The notes under the pieces are model-generated. The model ran no database searches, had not been told where the DNA came from, and saw only the letters and a list, made by a program, of their open reading frames with translations. 12,101 nt of DNA from an uncultured Collinsella sp. (GTDB lineage: Bacteria; Actinomycetota; Coriobacteriia; Coriobacteriales; Coriobacteriaceae), in NCBI GenBank assembly GCA_900550965.1, contig URUC01000061.1, positions 1-12,101 on the forward strand, in the 5' to 3' direction. Positions 1-6,668 of this stretch are shown here, one piece after another (the stretch's first letter is position 1; each line of letters starts with the position of its first letter). A program made the position numbers and the translations under genes.

Positions 1-2088
1 GATCCGGAGCTCCAGCTGCGCCTTGCCATCCAGGCCGTCTTTGGCAGCTGGATGAACGAGCGCGCCTGCATCTACCGCAAGCAGCACGGCATTTCCGACG
101 AGCTCGGCACCGCCGTCAACGTCCAGGCCATGGCCTTTGGCAACAAGGGCGAGACCTCTGCGACCGGCGTCGCCTTTACGCGCAACCCGGCCGACGGCAC
201 CAAGGAGTTCTATGGCGACTTTTTGGTGAATGCCCAGGGCGAGGACGTCGTCGCCGGCATCCGAAACACCGAGCCCATCGCCGACCTCAAGACCACCTCG
301 GGCCTCGAGTCCGCAGGCGAGGAGCTCGAGCGCGTGTTCCTGACGCTCGAGGATCATTACCGCGATATGTGCGATATCGAGTTTACCATCGAGCAGGGCA
401 AGCTCTGGATGCTCCAGACCCGCGTGGGCAAGCGCACCGCCACTGCCGCCCTGCGCATTGCTATCGAAATGGTCGAGGAGGGCCTCATCACCCGCGAGGA
501 GGCTGTGAGCCGCATCGATCCCGCGCAGCTCGACCAGCTCCTGCACCCGCAGTTCGACGCCTCCAAGAAGTACGAGGCCCTGGCCAGCGGCCTTAACGCC
601 AGCCCTGGTGCCGCCGTGGGCGAGGTCGTGTTCTCGAGTGATGACGCCGTCGCGCGCGCCAACGAGGGCCACAAGGTCATTCTGGTCCGCTGGGAGACCA
701 ACCCCGACGACCTGAAGGGCATGGTCGCCGCCGAGGGCATCCTGACCAGCCACGGTGGCAAGACGAGCCATGCCGCCGTTATCGCCCGCGGCATGGGTAC
801 GCCCTGCGTTTGCGGCGTTGAGCGCTTCCACATTGACGCGGCAGAGAAGGTCGTGCGCATCGAGGGCAGCGACCGCGTGCTGCGCGAGGGCGATGTCATC
901 TCCATCGACGGCACCCAGGGTATCGTCGTCGACGGCGCGGTTGACCTGGTCTCTGCAGAGCTCACCGGCGACCTGGACACCATCCTGTCTTGGGCCGATG
1001 AGATCCGTTTGGACGAGACCGACGGTCACGCCAACCACGTGCGCGTCAACGCCGACAACCCCGAGGATGCCGAGCTCGCTCTTGAGTTTGGCGCCGAGGC
1101 CATCGGTCTGTGCCGCACCGAGCACATGTTCCTGGGCGATCGCAAGAACATCATCCAGAGCTTTATCCTGTCTGACGATGAGGCCGTGAAGCAGCAGGCC
1201 CTGGCCGACCTGCTCAAGGTTCAGACCGAGGACTTCCTGGCGATGTTCAAGACCATGTCCGGTCGCGATGTGGTCGTCCGCCTGCTCGATCCGCCGCTTC
1301 ATGAGTTCCTGGATAATCCTCGCGAGCTCGAGGTCGCCATCACTAAGAAGGAGGCCGCCGGCGCTCCCGAGGAGGAACTCACTGCCCTGCGCGCCCGCCT
1401 GCGTCGCATTGACGGCATGGTCGAGTCCAACCCCATGCTGGGCTTGCGCGGCGTGCGCCTGTCCGTCGTCTTTAGCGATCTGCCTCTCATGCAGGTTCGC
1501 GCCGTCGCCACGGCTGCTGCCCGCCTTATCAAGGAGGGCGTCGACCCGCGCCCCGAGATCATGGTTCCGCTCGTCTCCATCACGGCCGAGCATGTTCAGA
1601 CCCGCGAGGTCATTGAGCGCGTAATCGCCGAGGTTTCCGCTGAAGAGGGCGTTGAGCTCAACATTCCCGTGGGCACGATGCTCGAGCTGCCGCGCGCCTG
1701 CATGGTCGCCGACGAGATCGCCCATCACGCAGATTTCTTCTGCTTTGGCACCAACGACCTCACCCAGACGACCTTTGGCTTCTCGCGCGACGACGCCGAG
1801 GCCAAGTTCATCCCGCTGTACCTGCACAAGAAGATCCTGAAGGACAACCCCTTCGAGACCATCGATACGGCGGTGCTGGAGCTCGTGCGCATGGCCGTCG
1901 AAAAGGGTCGCGCCACCAACCCTGGCATGCACTTTGGCGTGTGCGGCGAGCACGGCGGCGACCCCAAGTCCATCAGGGGCCTGTTTAACGTGGCCGATGT
2001 GGACTATGTGTCCTGCTCGCCCTACCGCGTGCCCCTCGCGCGCCTAGCTGCCGCTCAGGCCAAGCTCGAGGCCAAGCGCAACGCCTAG
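1..2088 (+). CDS. ppdK: Pyruvate, phosphate dikinase (5'-truncated by window edge)
   Basis: PPDK interconverts pyruvate, ATP and Pi with PEP, AMP and PPi in the cytoplasm, linking pyruvate to glycolysis or gluconeogenesis. The frame is open from base 1, leaving 695 residues; roughly 200 N-terminal residues of the ATP-grasp domain lie outside the window. Visible in order: the end of the nucleotide-binding domain (LQTRVGKRTA, about residues 135-145), the swivelling phosphohistidine domain with GGKTSHAAVIARGMG (His257, matching the catalytic His of the Clostridium symbiosum enzyme), and the C-terminal PEP/pyruvate TIM barrel with GLCRTEHMF (Arg372), LLDPPLHEF, GTNDLTQTTFGFSRDD (Asn585) and GVCGEHGGDPKSI (catalytic Cys648). 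All key residues in the visible part are intact. The usual M in GGMTSH is K here. The stop TAG is followed by a stem-loop, so ppdK appears to end its own transcript. Identification is secure. Confidence 0.97.
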   Translation, partial: DPELQLRLAIQAVFGSWMNERACIYRKQHGISDELGTAVNVQAMAFGNKGETSATGVAFTRNPADGTKEFYGDFLVNAQGEDVVAGIRNTEPIADLKTTSGLESAGEELERVFLTLEDHYRDMCDIEFTIEQGKLWMLQTRVGKRTATAALRIAIEMVEEGLITREEAVSRIDPAQLDQLLHPQFDASKKYEALASGLNASPGAAVGEVVFSSDDAVARANEGHKVILVRWETNPDDLKGMVAAEGILTSHGGKTSHAAVIARGMGTPCVCGVERFHIDAAEKVVRIEGSDRVLREGDVISIDGTQGIVVDGAVDLVSAELTGDLDTILSWADEIRLDETDGHANHVRVNADNPEDAELALEFGAEAIGLCRTEHMFLGDRKNIIQSFILSDDEAVKQQALADLLKVQTEDFLAMFKTMSGRDVVVRLLDPPLHEFLDNPRELEVAITKKEAAGAPEEELTALRARLRRIDGMVESNPMLGLRGVRLSVVFSDLPLMQVRAVATAAARLIKEGVDPRPEIMVPLVSITAEHVQTREVIERVIAEVSAEEGVELNIPVGTMLELPRACMVADEIAHHADFFCFGTNDLTQTTFGFSRDDAEAKFIPLYLHKKILKDNPFETIDTAVLELVRMAVEKGRATNPGMHFGVCGEHGGDPKSIRGLFNVADVDYVSCSPYRVPLARLAAAQAKLEAKRNA

Positions 2089-2129
2089 CCCCCCCTGCGC
2101 ATCGACGCCTAGCGTAGCCCCCCTTCATG

Positions 2130-2157
2130 CCGCCCGTCTCATTCGTGAGACGGGCGG
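2130..2157 (+). terminator. Terminator hairpin after ppdK
   Basis: A perfect 12-bp inverted repeat, CCGCCCGTCTCA and TGAGACGGGCGG, closes on a TTCG tetraloop 41 bases after the ppdK stop. The sequence right after it is only TTATC; T-rich stretches (TTTTGTCTTTTT) come 15-25 bases later. The strong stem and tetraloop support a terminator, although the U-tract is imperfect. It separates ppdK from the rplS promoter. Confidence 0.75.
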
Positions 2158-2202
2158 TTATCATGTGCGGGTTTTGTCTTTTTGTCTGCGTAAAAAATTG
2201 TT

Positions 2203-2231
2203 CTTGCAGCAGAAACCCGCGCGTGTATACT
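2203..2231 (+). promoter_or_regulatory. Sigma-70-type promoter for rplS
   Basis: A near-consensus -10 box TATACT lies at 2226-2231. CTTGCA at 2203-2208 is a plausible -35 with a 17-base spacer; TTGCAG one base downstream gives 16. Transcription would start near 2238, leaving a leader of about 63 nt before rplS. The promoter sits between the ppdK terminator and rplS, where one is expected. Confidence 0.65.
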
Positions 2232-2252
2232 CGAATACGTTTGTTCAACTAC

Positions 2253-2276
2253 GTGCCGGCCAAGGTGGTACGGCAC
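2253..2276 (+). promoter_or_regulatory. Hairpin in rplS 5' leader, possible L19 autoregulatory element
   Basis: GTGCCG (2253-2258) pairs with CGGCAC (2271-2276). The stem continues with GCC (2259-2261) against GGT (2267-2269) after a bulged A2270, closing on the loop AAGGT. It occupies the middle of the short rplS leader, 25 nt before the start codon. Ribosomal protein leaders, including those of L19 in some Firmicutes, are known to carry autoregulatory structures. Whether this one binds L19 is inference from position only. Confidence 0.4.
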
Positions 2277-2300
2277 CTCTAGAAGAGTAAGGAATTGCAC

Positions 2301-2642
2301 ATGGATTACATCCGCGCAATCGAGCGTCAGCAGATCCGCGAGGACATTCCTCAGGTTCGCGTCGCCGACAACGTCAAGGTTCACTACCGCATTAAGGAAG
2401 GCGACCGCGAGCGTATTCAGGTCTTCCAGGGCGACGTTATCCGCATGGCCGGCGCCGGTGCCCGCGAGACCTTCACCGTCCGCAAGATGTCCTTCGGTGT
2501 CGGTGTTGAGCGTACCTTCCCGCTTCACAGCCCCAAGATCGCCAAGCTCGAGGTCGTTCGTCATGGTCGCGTCCGTCGCGCCAAGCTGTACTACCTCCGC
2601 GACAAGGTGGGCAAGGCTGCTCGCATCCCCGAGAAGCGCTAA
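2301..2642 (+). CDS. rplS: 50S ribosomal protein L19
   Basis: L19 is a large-subunit protein at the 30S-50S interface. The 113-residue product matches the usual length of about 115. It shows the family pattern: N-terminal helix (MDYIRAIERQQI), then DNVKVHYRIKEGDRERIQVFQGDVI, RKMSFGVGVERTFPLHSPKI, and a basic end (GRVRRAKLYYLRDKVGKAARI). I chose the ATG at 2301 because TAAGGA (2288-2293) lies 7 nt upstream; an in-frame TTG at 2295 is too close to that site. The gene has its own promoter (2203-2231) and terminator (2677-2705), so it is probably mainly monocistronic. Codons are strongly biased, as in other highly expressed genes here. Confidence 0.98.
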   Translation: MDYIRAIERQQIREDIPQVRVADNVKVHYRIKEGDRERIQVFQGDVIRMAGAGARETFTVRKMSFGVGVERTFPLHSPKIAKLEVVRHGRVRRAKLYYLRDKVGKAARIPEKR

Positions 2643-2676
2643 GAAGATCGCGGCGTCTGTCCACTCGTTTGGACAC

Positions 2677-2705
2677 AAGGGTCACCTTCGGGTGGCCCTT
2701 CTTTT
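2677..2705 (+). terminator. Rho-independent terminator after rplS
   Basis: AAGGGTCACC (2677-2686) and GGTGGCCCTT (2691-2700) form a 10-bp stem with one T-G pair. The loop is TTCG, and CTTTTT follows directly. A smaller inverted repeat, TGTCC/GGACA, lies just upstream (2658-2675). rnhB starts only 30 bp downstream, so this terminator probably attenuates transcription into rnhB. Confidence 0.88.
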
Positions 2706-2735
2706 TATCTGATTTGCATGCAAGGAGGGCCTGGT

Positions 2736-3524
2736 ATGGCCAATATGACGAGCTCGGTTTCGGCATCGCAGGTTGCCGGAGAGCTGGCGAGCGCAACGTT
2801 TGAGGAGATCCCCGCCCTCGTGGAGCATTATCGCGAGGACCCGCGCCAGCAGGTGATCAAGGCTTGCGAGCGTGCTCTTAAGCGCCATGCCAAGGAACTT
2901 GCCGAGCGCGAGCGCGTCAATGACATGTACGAGCTTATGCATGAGCTTGGCGGCAATGGGGTGGTCGTTGGTGTCGACGAGGTGGGTCGCGGATCGGTGG
3001 CCGGTCCTTTGACGGTATGCGCCGTCTGCCTTCCTATGGAGCCGCGCGTCTGGGGCATCAACGATTCCAAAAAGCTCACGCCGGCGCGCCGCGAGTTGCT
3101 CTCAGTGAAGATTGCCGAGGTGGCGACGGCGATCGGTTTTTGCCATATCGCGCCTAAGGATATCGATGAGATGGGCATGGCCCGTGCTATCCGTACCGCC
3201 GTTGCGGGCGCCGTGGCCGATACGGGGCTCGAGCCCGATTGCGTGCTTATGGACGGTAACCCCTTGGGCGCCGTTCCCAACGAGCGCGACGTGGTGAAGG
3301 GCGATGCCAAGATCGCCTGTATCGCCGCGGCGTCCATCATGGCCAAGGTCACGCGTGATGAGATGATGGTCGAGTACGATGCCGAGTATCCCGAGTACCA
3401 TTTGGCCGAATCGAAAGGCTACGCAAGCCCCGAGCACATCGAGGCCATTCGCAAACATGGACTTTGTCCACTGCACCGCGTGAGCTTTTGCGGAAACTTT
3501 CTGCAGACTGAGCGCCTTTTCTAG
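2736..3524 (+). CDS. rnhB: Ribonuclease HII
   Basis: RNase HII cuts the RNA strand of RNA-DNA hybrids and removes single ribonucleotides misinserted in DNA. The 262-residue protein has the four acidic catalytic residues: Asp81 and Glu82 in GVDEVGRG, Asp173 in LMDGNPLG, and Asp190 in KGDAKI. Their spacing matches E. coli RNase HII (16, 17, 108, 126). DSKKLTPARRELL, AAASIMAKVTRDEMM and SKGYASPEHIEAI are further family signatures. The N-terminal helical extension of about 75 residues resembles the longer Bacillus-type enzyme. The ATG at 2736 is preferred because AAGGAGGG (2722-2729) is 6 nt upstream; the earlier ATG at 2718 lies before that site. No promoter fits between the rplS terminator and this gene, so expression may depend on read-through. 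A strong terminator follows. Confidence 0.96.
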   Translation: MANMTSSVSASQVAGELASATFEEIPALVEHYREDPRQQVIKACERALKRHAKELAERERVNDMYELMHELGGNGVVVGVDEVGRGSVAGPLTVCAVCLPMEPRVWGINDSKKLTPARRELLSVKIAEVATAIGFCHIAPKDIDEMGMARAIRTAVAGAVADTGLEPDCVLMDGNPLGAVPNERDVVKGDAKIACIAAASIMAKVTRDEMMVEYDAEYPEYHLAESKGYASPEHIEAIRKHGLCPLHRVSFCGNFLQTERLF

Positions 3525-3530
3525 GTCAAT

Positions 3531-3566
3531 TGTGGAGACAGGGACCTCAGGGGTTTTATAAACCTG
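3531..3566 (+). other. Possible REP-like remnant between rnhB and its terminator
   Basis: TGTGGAGACAGGGACCT (3531-3547) is followed by an imperfect hairpin, CAGG...CCTG enclosing GGTTT-TAT-AAACC (3548-3566). The segment is non-coding and more AT-rich than its surroundings. The GAGACAGGGACC wording resembles short palindromic elements I associate with REP-type repeats in other genomes. Only one copy is visible here, so this is a weak suggestion. Confidence 0.2.
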
Positions 3567-3573
3567 CTGGTAG

Positions 3574-3615
3574 CGGGCCGTATGCAACACCATTGCTGCG
3601 TACGGCCCGTTTTTT
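3574..3615 (+). terminator. Rho-independent terminator after rnhB
   Basis: CGGGCCGTATGCA (3574-3586) pairs with TGCGTACGGCCCG (3597-3609) in a 13-bp stem with a single T-G pair and a 10-nt loop. TTTTTT (3610-3615) follows directly. It is a textbook terminator and separates rnhB from the yraN operon. Confidence 0.92.
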
Positions 3616-3713
3616 GACGGCATTTGGTCAGCTTTTGGTTTGCTTCCGGTACTTACCCGCATGAAAGGTGCCCTCATCATCGGGGCAATGCAGCGTGCGG
3701 GAAAGGAGACCCC

Positions 3714-4199
3714 ATGAGTGCCGCAAGCAAAAAGAGCAAGACGCAGCAGCTCAAGGAGCGTTGGGAAAACGGCGAGCTCGACTGCGGGGCGATGACGCCC
3801 GAGTTTATCAAGGGACTCAGTCCCCGCGAGCTGGGCATGCTGGGCGAGCTGATCACCATCGACTACTTTAACGAGCGCGGCTACACCTTGCTGGAGCAGG
3901 GTTATCGTTGCTCCGAGGGCGAGGCCGATCTGGTGCTGCTCGATGAGCTCGACGATGTCGTGGTGATGGCCGAGGTCAAGACCAGACGCGTTGCACTGGA
4001 TTGCAGCACGCGGGTCTTTCCCGAGGAGGCCGTGGACGCTCAAAAGCAACGCCGCTACCGCCGCATCGCAAGTTGCTATCTCATGGAGCATTATCCGCTC
4101 AAGGCGATTCGCTTCGATGCCGTGGGTGTCACCATTCGTGGCGGGCATATCGCTGAGATCGAGCATCAGTACAACGCGTTCGATTGGCAGGTGTCGTGA
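3714..4199 (+). CDS. yraN: YraN/UPF0102 family protein (endonuclease-fold)
   Basis: A 161-residue member of the YraN (UPF0102) family, which has a restriction-endonuclease-like fold; its cellular role is not firmly established. The conserved core is visible: LGMLGELITIDYFNERGY (about 42-59), GYRCSEGEADLVLLD with the active-site-like Glu and Asp, VVMAEVKTRR with the E-x-K pair, PEEAVDAQKQRRYRRIA, and a final IRFDAVGV strand. An N-terminal segment of about 40 residues, rich in Lys and Glu, precedes the core and is longer than in many homologues. The ATG at 3714 is chosen because AAAGGAG (3702-3708) lies 5 nt upstream; the frame is open further back without support. The stop TGA overlaps the comM ATG by one base (TGATG), suggesting translational coupling. 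The pairing with comM and dprA is common in bacteria. Confidence 0.9.
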   Translation: MSAASKKSKTQQLKERWENGELDCGAMTPEFIKGLSPRELGMLGELITIDYFNERGYTLLEQGYRCSEGEADLVLLDELDDVVVMAEVKTRRVALDCSTRVFPEEAVDAQKQRRYRRIASCYLMEHYPLKAIRFDAVGVTIRGGHIAEIEHQYNAFDWQVS

Positions 4200-5722
4200 T
4201 GGCGTTCGAGACGTTTGCCGTTCACGCGGCCTGCATCCGTGGCGTCGAGGCGATTCACGTCACGGTCGAGGTCTCGCTTGCCGGTGGTGTTCCGGGCATC
4301 CAAATGCTCGGCATTCCGAGTATGGAGGTGATGGAGTCACGCGGTCGTATTCGCTGCGCGATGCGCTCCGCCGGGTTCGAGATCCCACGCTCGGGCATTA
4401 CGGTCAACCTAGCGCCCGGCGATATTCGCAAGACCGGTAGCGGCTTTGATCTGCCCATCGCCATCGCGGTTCTGGCGGCCGATGGGCAGATTCCCCGTGA
4501 CAACCTCGATCGCTGCCTTATCGCCGGCGAGCTCGGCTTGGACGGTACGGTGCTTCCCGTCAAGGGCGAGGTGGCGTTTCAGTTATTGGCGCGTGATATG
4601 GGGCTGTCCTTTATCGCCGGCAGGTCCGATCAGCATGTGCCGCTTGCGGGCGTGGATTGCGGATTTATCGATCATTTGTCTCAGCTTGCCCATGGCATGG
4701 GCGATGCCGCGCGGCACTACTTGGATTCTGAAGTGCTCGAGGCGACCTTTGAGCCCGAACTCGACTATGCCGACGTACTGGGGCAGGAGGTCGCCAAGCG
4801 CGGCATGGCACTGGCGGCAGCGGGTGAGCTCGGTTTGCTTATGATCGGGTCCCCGGGATCGGGCAAGACGATGCTCGCGCGTCGTATGACCGGCATCCTG
4901 CCCGAGCTTTCCGTTGAGGATCAACAGGAGGCGCTGTGCATCCATTCGGTTTTGGGTGAGAACATTGATGGTTTGTTGGCGGGGCACCGGCCCTTCCGCA
5001 GTCCCCATCACAGTATTTCGACCGCAGGTCTTATCGGCGGTGGGCGCCCGGTGCACCCGGGTGAGATCAGCCTTGCTCATGGCGGCGTGCTCTTTTTGGA
5101 CGAGCTTGCTGAGTTTCCCACGGGTGTGCTGCAGACGCTGCGTCAGCCCATCGAACGCGGCTATGTGAGGATCGTGCGCGTCGACGGGGCCTTTACCTTC
5201 CCGTCGCGCTTTCAGCTGCTGGCTGCGAGCAATCCCTGCCCCTGCGGTTTTTTGGGCGATCGCGAGGTACCGTGTCGCTGCTCAGCGGCGATGGTCGAGC
5301 GCTATCGGTCTAAACTGCGCGGTCCTTTGGCCGACCGTATCGACATGATGATCGATGTGATCCGTCCCGACCCCCAAGTGATTATCGAGGGTGCGGAGGG
5401 TATGTCGTCTGCCGAGTTACGTGACTACGTTGTGCGCGGTCGCGCTTTTCGCGCCTGGCGCGAATCCCGTATGGACGATGCGGATGCCGAGGCCGAGGAT
5501 GACGAGACACGGTCCATTGACGGCGTCGTTTCGACCTTTGAGCTCGATGATGCGGCGGAGAAGTGTGTGCTCGGCCTGTCGAAGCGCACACATCTCACGG
5601 GTCGCGGCATCGTGCGACTGGTGCGTATCGCGCGTACAATCGCCGACGTCGCCGAGAGCGAGCAAGTGACGCAGGACCACGTGCTCGAGGCAGCGATGTA
5701 CCAGGGAAGGAGGGACCAATGA
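4199..5722 (+). CDS. comM: ComM/YifB family Mg-chelatase-like AAA+ ATPase
   Basis: ComM is a hexameric AAA+ helicase that drives branch migration during recombination of incoming DNA in naturally transformable bacteria. The 507-residue length fits the family. In order: an N-terminal ChlI/Lon-like domain (VSLAGGVPGIQMLGIPSMEV; NLAPGDIRKTGSGFDLPIA; about 1-170); Walker A GSPGSGKT (217-224); FRSPHHSIS; Walker B GGVLFLDELAEF (295-306); and sensor region AASNPCPCGF, with Cys347, Cys349, Cys359 and Cys361 giving the CPC...CRC signature. A C-terminal Mg-chelatase helical domain follows (RIARTIADVAESEQV). The acidic stretch at 426-436 (DDADAEAEDDE) replaces a segment normally conserved. The ATG at 4199 overlaps the yraN stop by one base, with AGGTG 5 nt upstream; an in-frame TTG at 4184 is unsupported. 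The end overlaps dprA. Homology is secure; a role in competence here is inference. Confidence 0.95.
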   Translation: MAFETFAVHAACIRGVEAIHVTVEVSLAGGVPGIQMLGIPSMEVMESRGRIRCAMRSAGFEIPRSGITVNLAPGDIRKTGSGFDLPIAIAVLAADGQIPRDNLDRCLIAGELGLDGTVLPVKGEVAFQLLARDMGLSFIAGRSDQHVPLAGVDCGFIDHLSQLAHGMGDAARHYLDSEVLEATFEPELDYADVLGQEVAKRGMALAAAGELGLLMIGSPGSGKTMLARRMTGILPELSVEDQQEALCIHSVLGENIDGLLAGHRPFRSPHHSISTAGLIGGGRPVHPGEISLAHGGVLFLDELAEFPTGVLQTLRQPIERGYVRIVRVDGAFTFPSRFQLLAASNPCPCGFLGDREVPCRCSAAMVERYRSKLRGPLADRIDMMIDVIRPDPQVIIEGAEGMSSAELRDYVVRGRAFRAWRESRMDDADAEAEDDETRSIDGVVSTFELDDAAEKCVLGLSKRTHLTGRGIVRLVRIARTIADVAESEQVTQDHVLEAAMYQGRRDQ

Positions 5723-6654
5723 TGGCCGAGGGGACCTACGAGCTGCATCCAGGTGATGCGTTGTATCCCGAGACCGTTTTGGAGCTTTCTGATGTAACCC
5801 AGACGCTCTATGTGCGCGGCAACCCCGAGGTGCTTTCGACGCCCGCGCTCTCCATCATCGGCGCGCGTAAGGCCTCGCCGTATGGTCTTGCCGTGGCAGA
5901 GCTTGCGGCAAAGGTGGCGGTCGAGGCGGGAGTGACGGTAGTTTCGGGTGGCGCGGTCGGTTGTGACCAGGCCTCGGGTTGGGCTGCGGTCAACGCCGGC
6001 GGCAAACACGTCGTGGTGCTGGGGACGGGCGCCGACGTGGTCTACCCGCGTTCGAGCGCGGGGCTTATTATGCGCACGCTCGATACGGGTGGCGCGGTCG
6101 TGTCGATCTCTCCGTGGGGCATGGGTCCGCGCAAGTTTGCCTTTCCGCGCCGCAATCGCGTGATCGCGGCCCTGTCGCAAGCCCTCTTTGTTTCCGAGGC
6201 GGGTATGCCTTCCGGGACGTTTTCTACAGCCGAGGCTGCTATGGATTTGGGGCGCGAACTTCTTGCCGTGCCGGGGTCGATCCTATCGCCCGAGTCGCGT
6301 GGCACGAATTACCTCATTGCGAACGGTGCCTGCTGCATCATCGACGAGGAATCTATCGAGATGGCTATCTCACGCATCTACGGCACCCTGCGCTACTCGC
6401 GCCCCGATGCTCCCGGCATTGCCGACCTGGATTCAACACAGCAGACCGTGATGCATGCGCTCATCGCCTCTCCGCTCAAGGTCGACGACATCGCGGCGCT
6501 CGTCTCGCTCGATGCTGTCGGCGTACTCAAACTCTTGGGTTCGCTTGAACTCGAGGGCCTTATCGAGCGCATGATGGATGGAAGGTATGCGCCCTCCAAG
6601 TTTGCCCTTCACGCCCAGACGCCCTTCGGTCACAATGGAAAACGTGTCAATTAG
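5719..6654 (+). CDS. dprA: DNA-processing protein DprA/Smf
   Basis: DprA binds single-stranded DNA entering during transformation and loads RecA on it. The 311-residue protein contains a Rossmann-like core: LYVRGNPE, SIIGARKASPYGLAVAELA, VVSGGAVGCDQ, VVVLGTGADVVYP, FAFPRRNRVIAALS, SEAGMPSGTFSTAE and AVPGSILSPESRGTNYLI. A C-terminal winged-helix domain follows (about 235-300). The usual N-terminal SAM-like helical domain is missing, since the protein begins just before the ALYPETVLEL segment. The canonical SGLARGID motif reads SGGAVGCDQ and RSGSLIT reads PSGTFST, so this is a divergent version. The start is ATG at 5719 (ATGA overlap of 4 bases with the comM stop) or ATG at 5722; AAGGAGGG (5707-5714) serves either. 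An upstream open frame inside comM lacks family similarity. trmFO follows after 14 bp. Confidence 0.93.
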   Translation: MMAEGTYELHPGDALYPETVLELSDVTQTLYVRGNPEVLSTPALSIIGARKASPYGLAVAELAAKVAVEAGVTVVSGGAVGCDQASGWAAVNAGGKHVVVLGTGADVVYPRSSAGLIMRTLDTGGAVVSISPWGMGPRKFAFPRRNRVIAALSQALFVSEAGMPSGTFSTAEAAMDLGRELLAVPGSILSPESRGTNYLIANGACCIIDEESIEMAISRIYGTLRYSRPDAPGIADLDSTQQTVMHALIASPLKVDDIAALVSLDAVGVLKLLGSLELEGLIERMMDGRYAPSKFALHAQTPFGHNGKRVN

Positions 6655-6668
6655 AAAGGTGTTTGCAG

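Noticed and set aside
357..983. 208-codon - strand frame inside ppdK
   Set aside because: The composition is typical of antisense frames in GC-rich DNA (Ser, Arg, Thr, Pro), and the + strand encodes intact catalytic motifs of PPDK.
3102..4166. 354-codon open frame on the - strand across rnhB and yraN
   Set aside because: It runs through a strong + strand terminator and opposite two conserved genes, with no recognisable domain. It is an artefact of high GC content.
5563..5718. Longer N-terminus for dprA within the end of comM
   Set aside because: The extra residues are an out-of-frame reading of conserved comM C-terminal sequence with no DprA similarity. AAGGAGGG at 5707-5714 fixes the start at 5719 or 5722.
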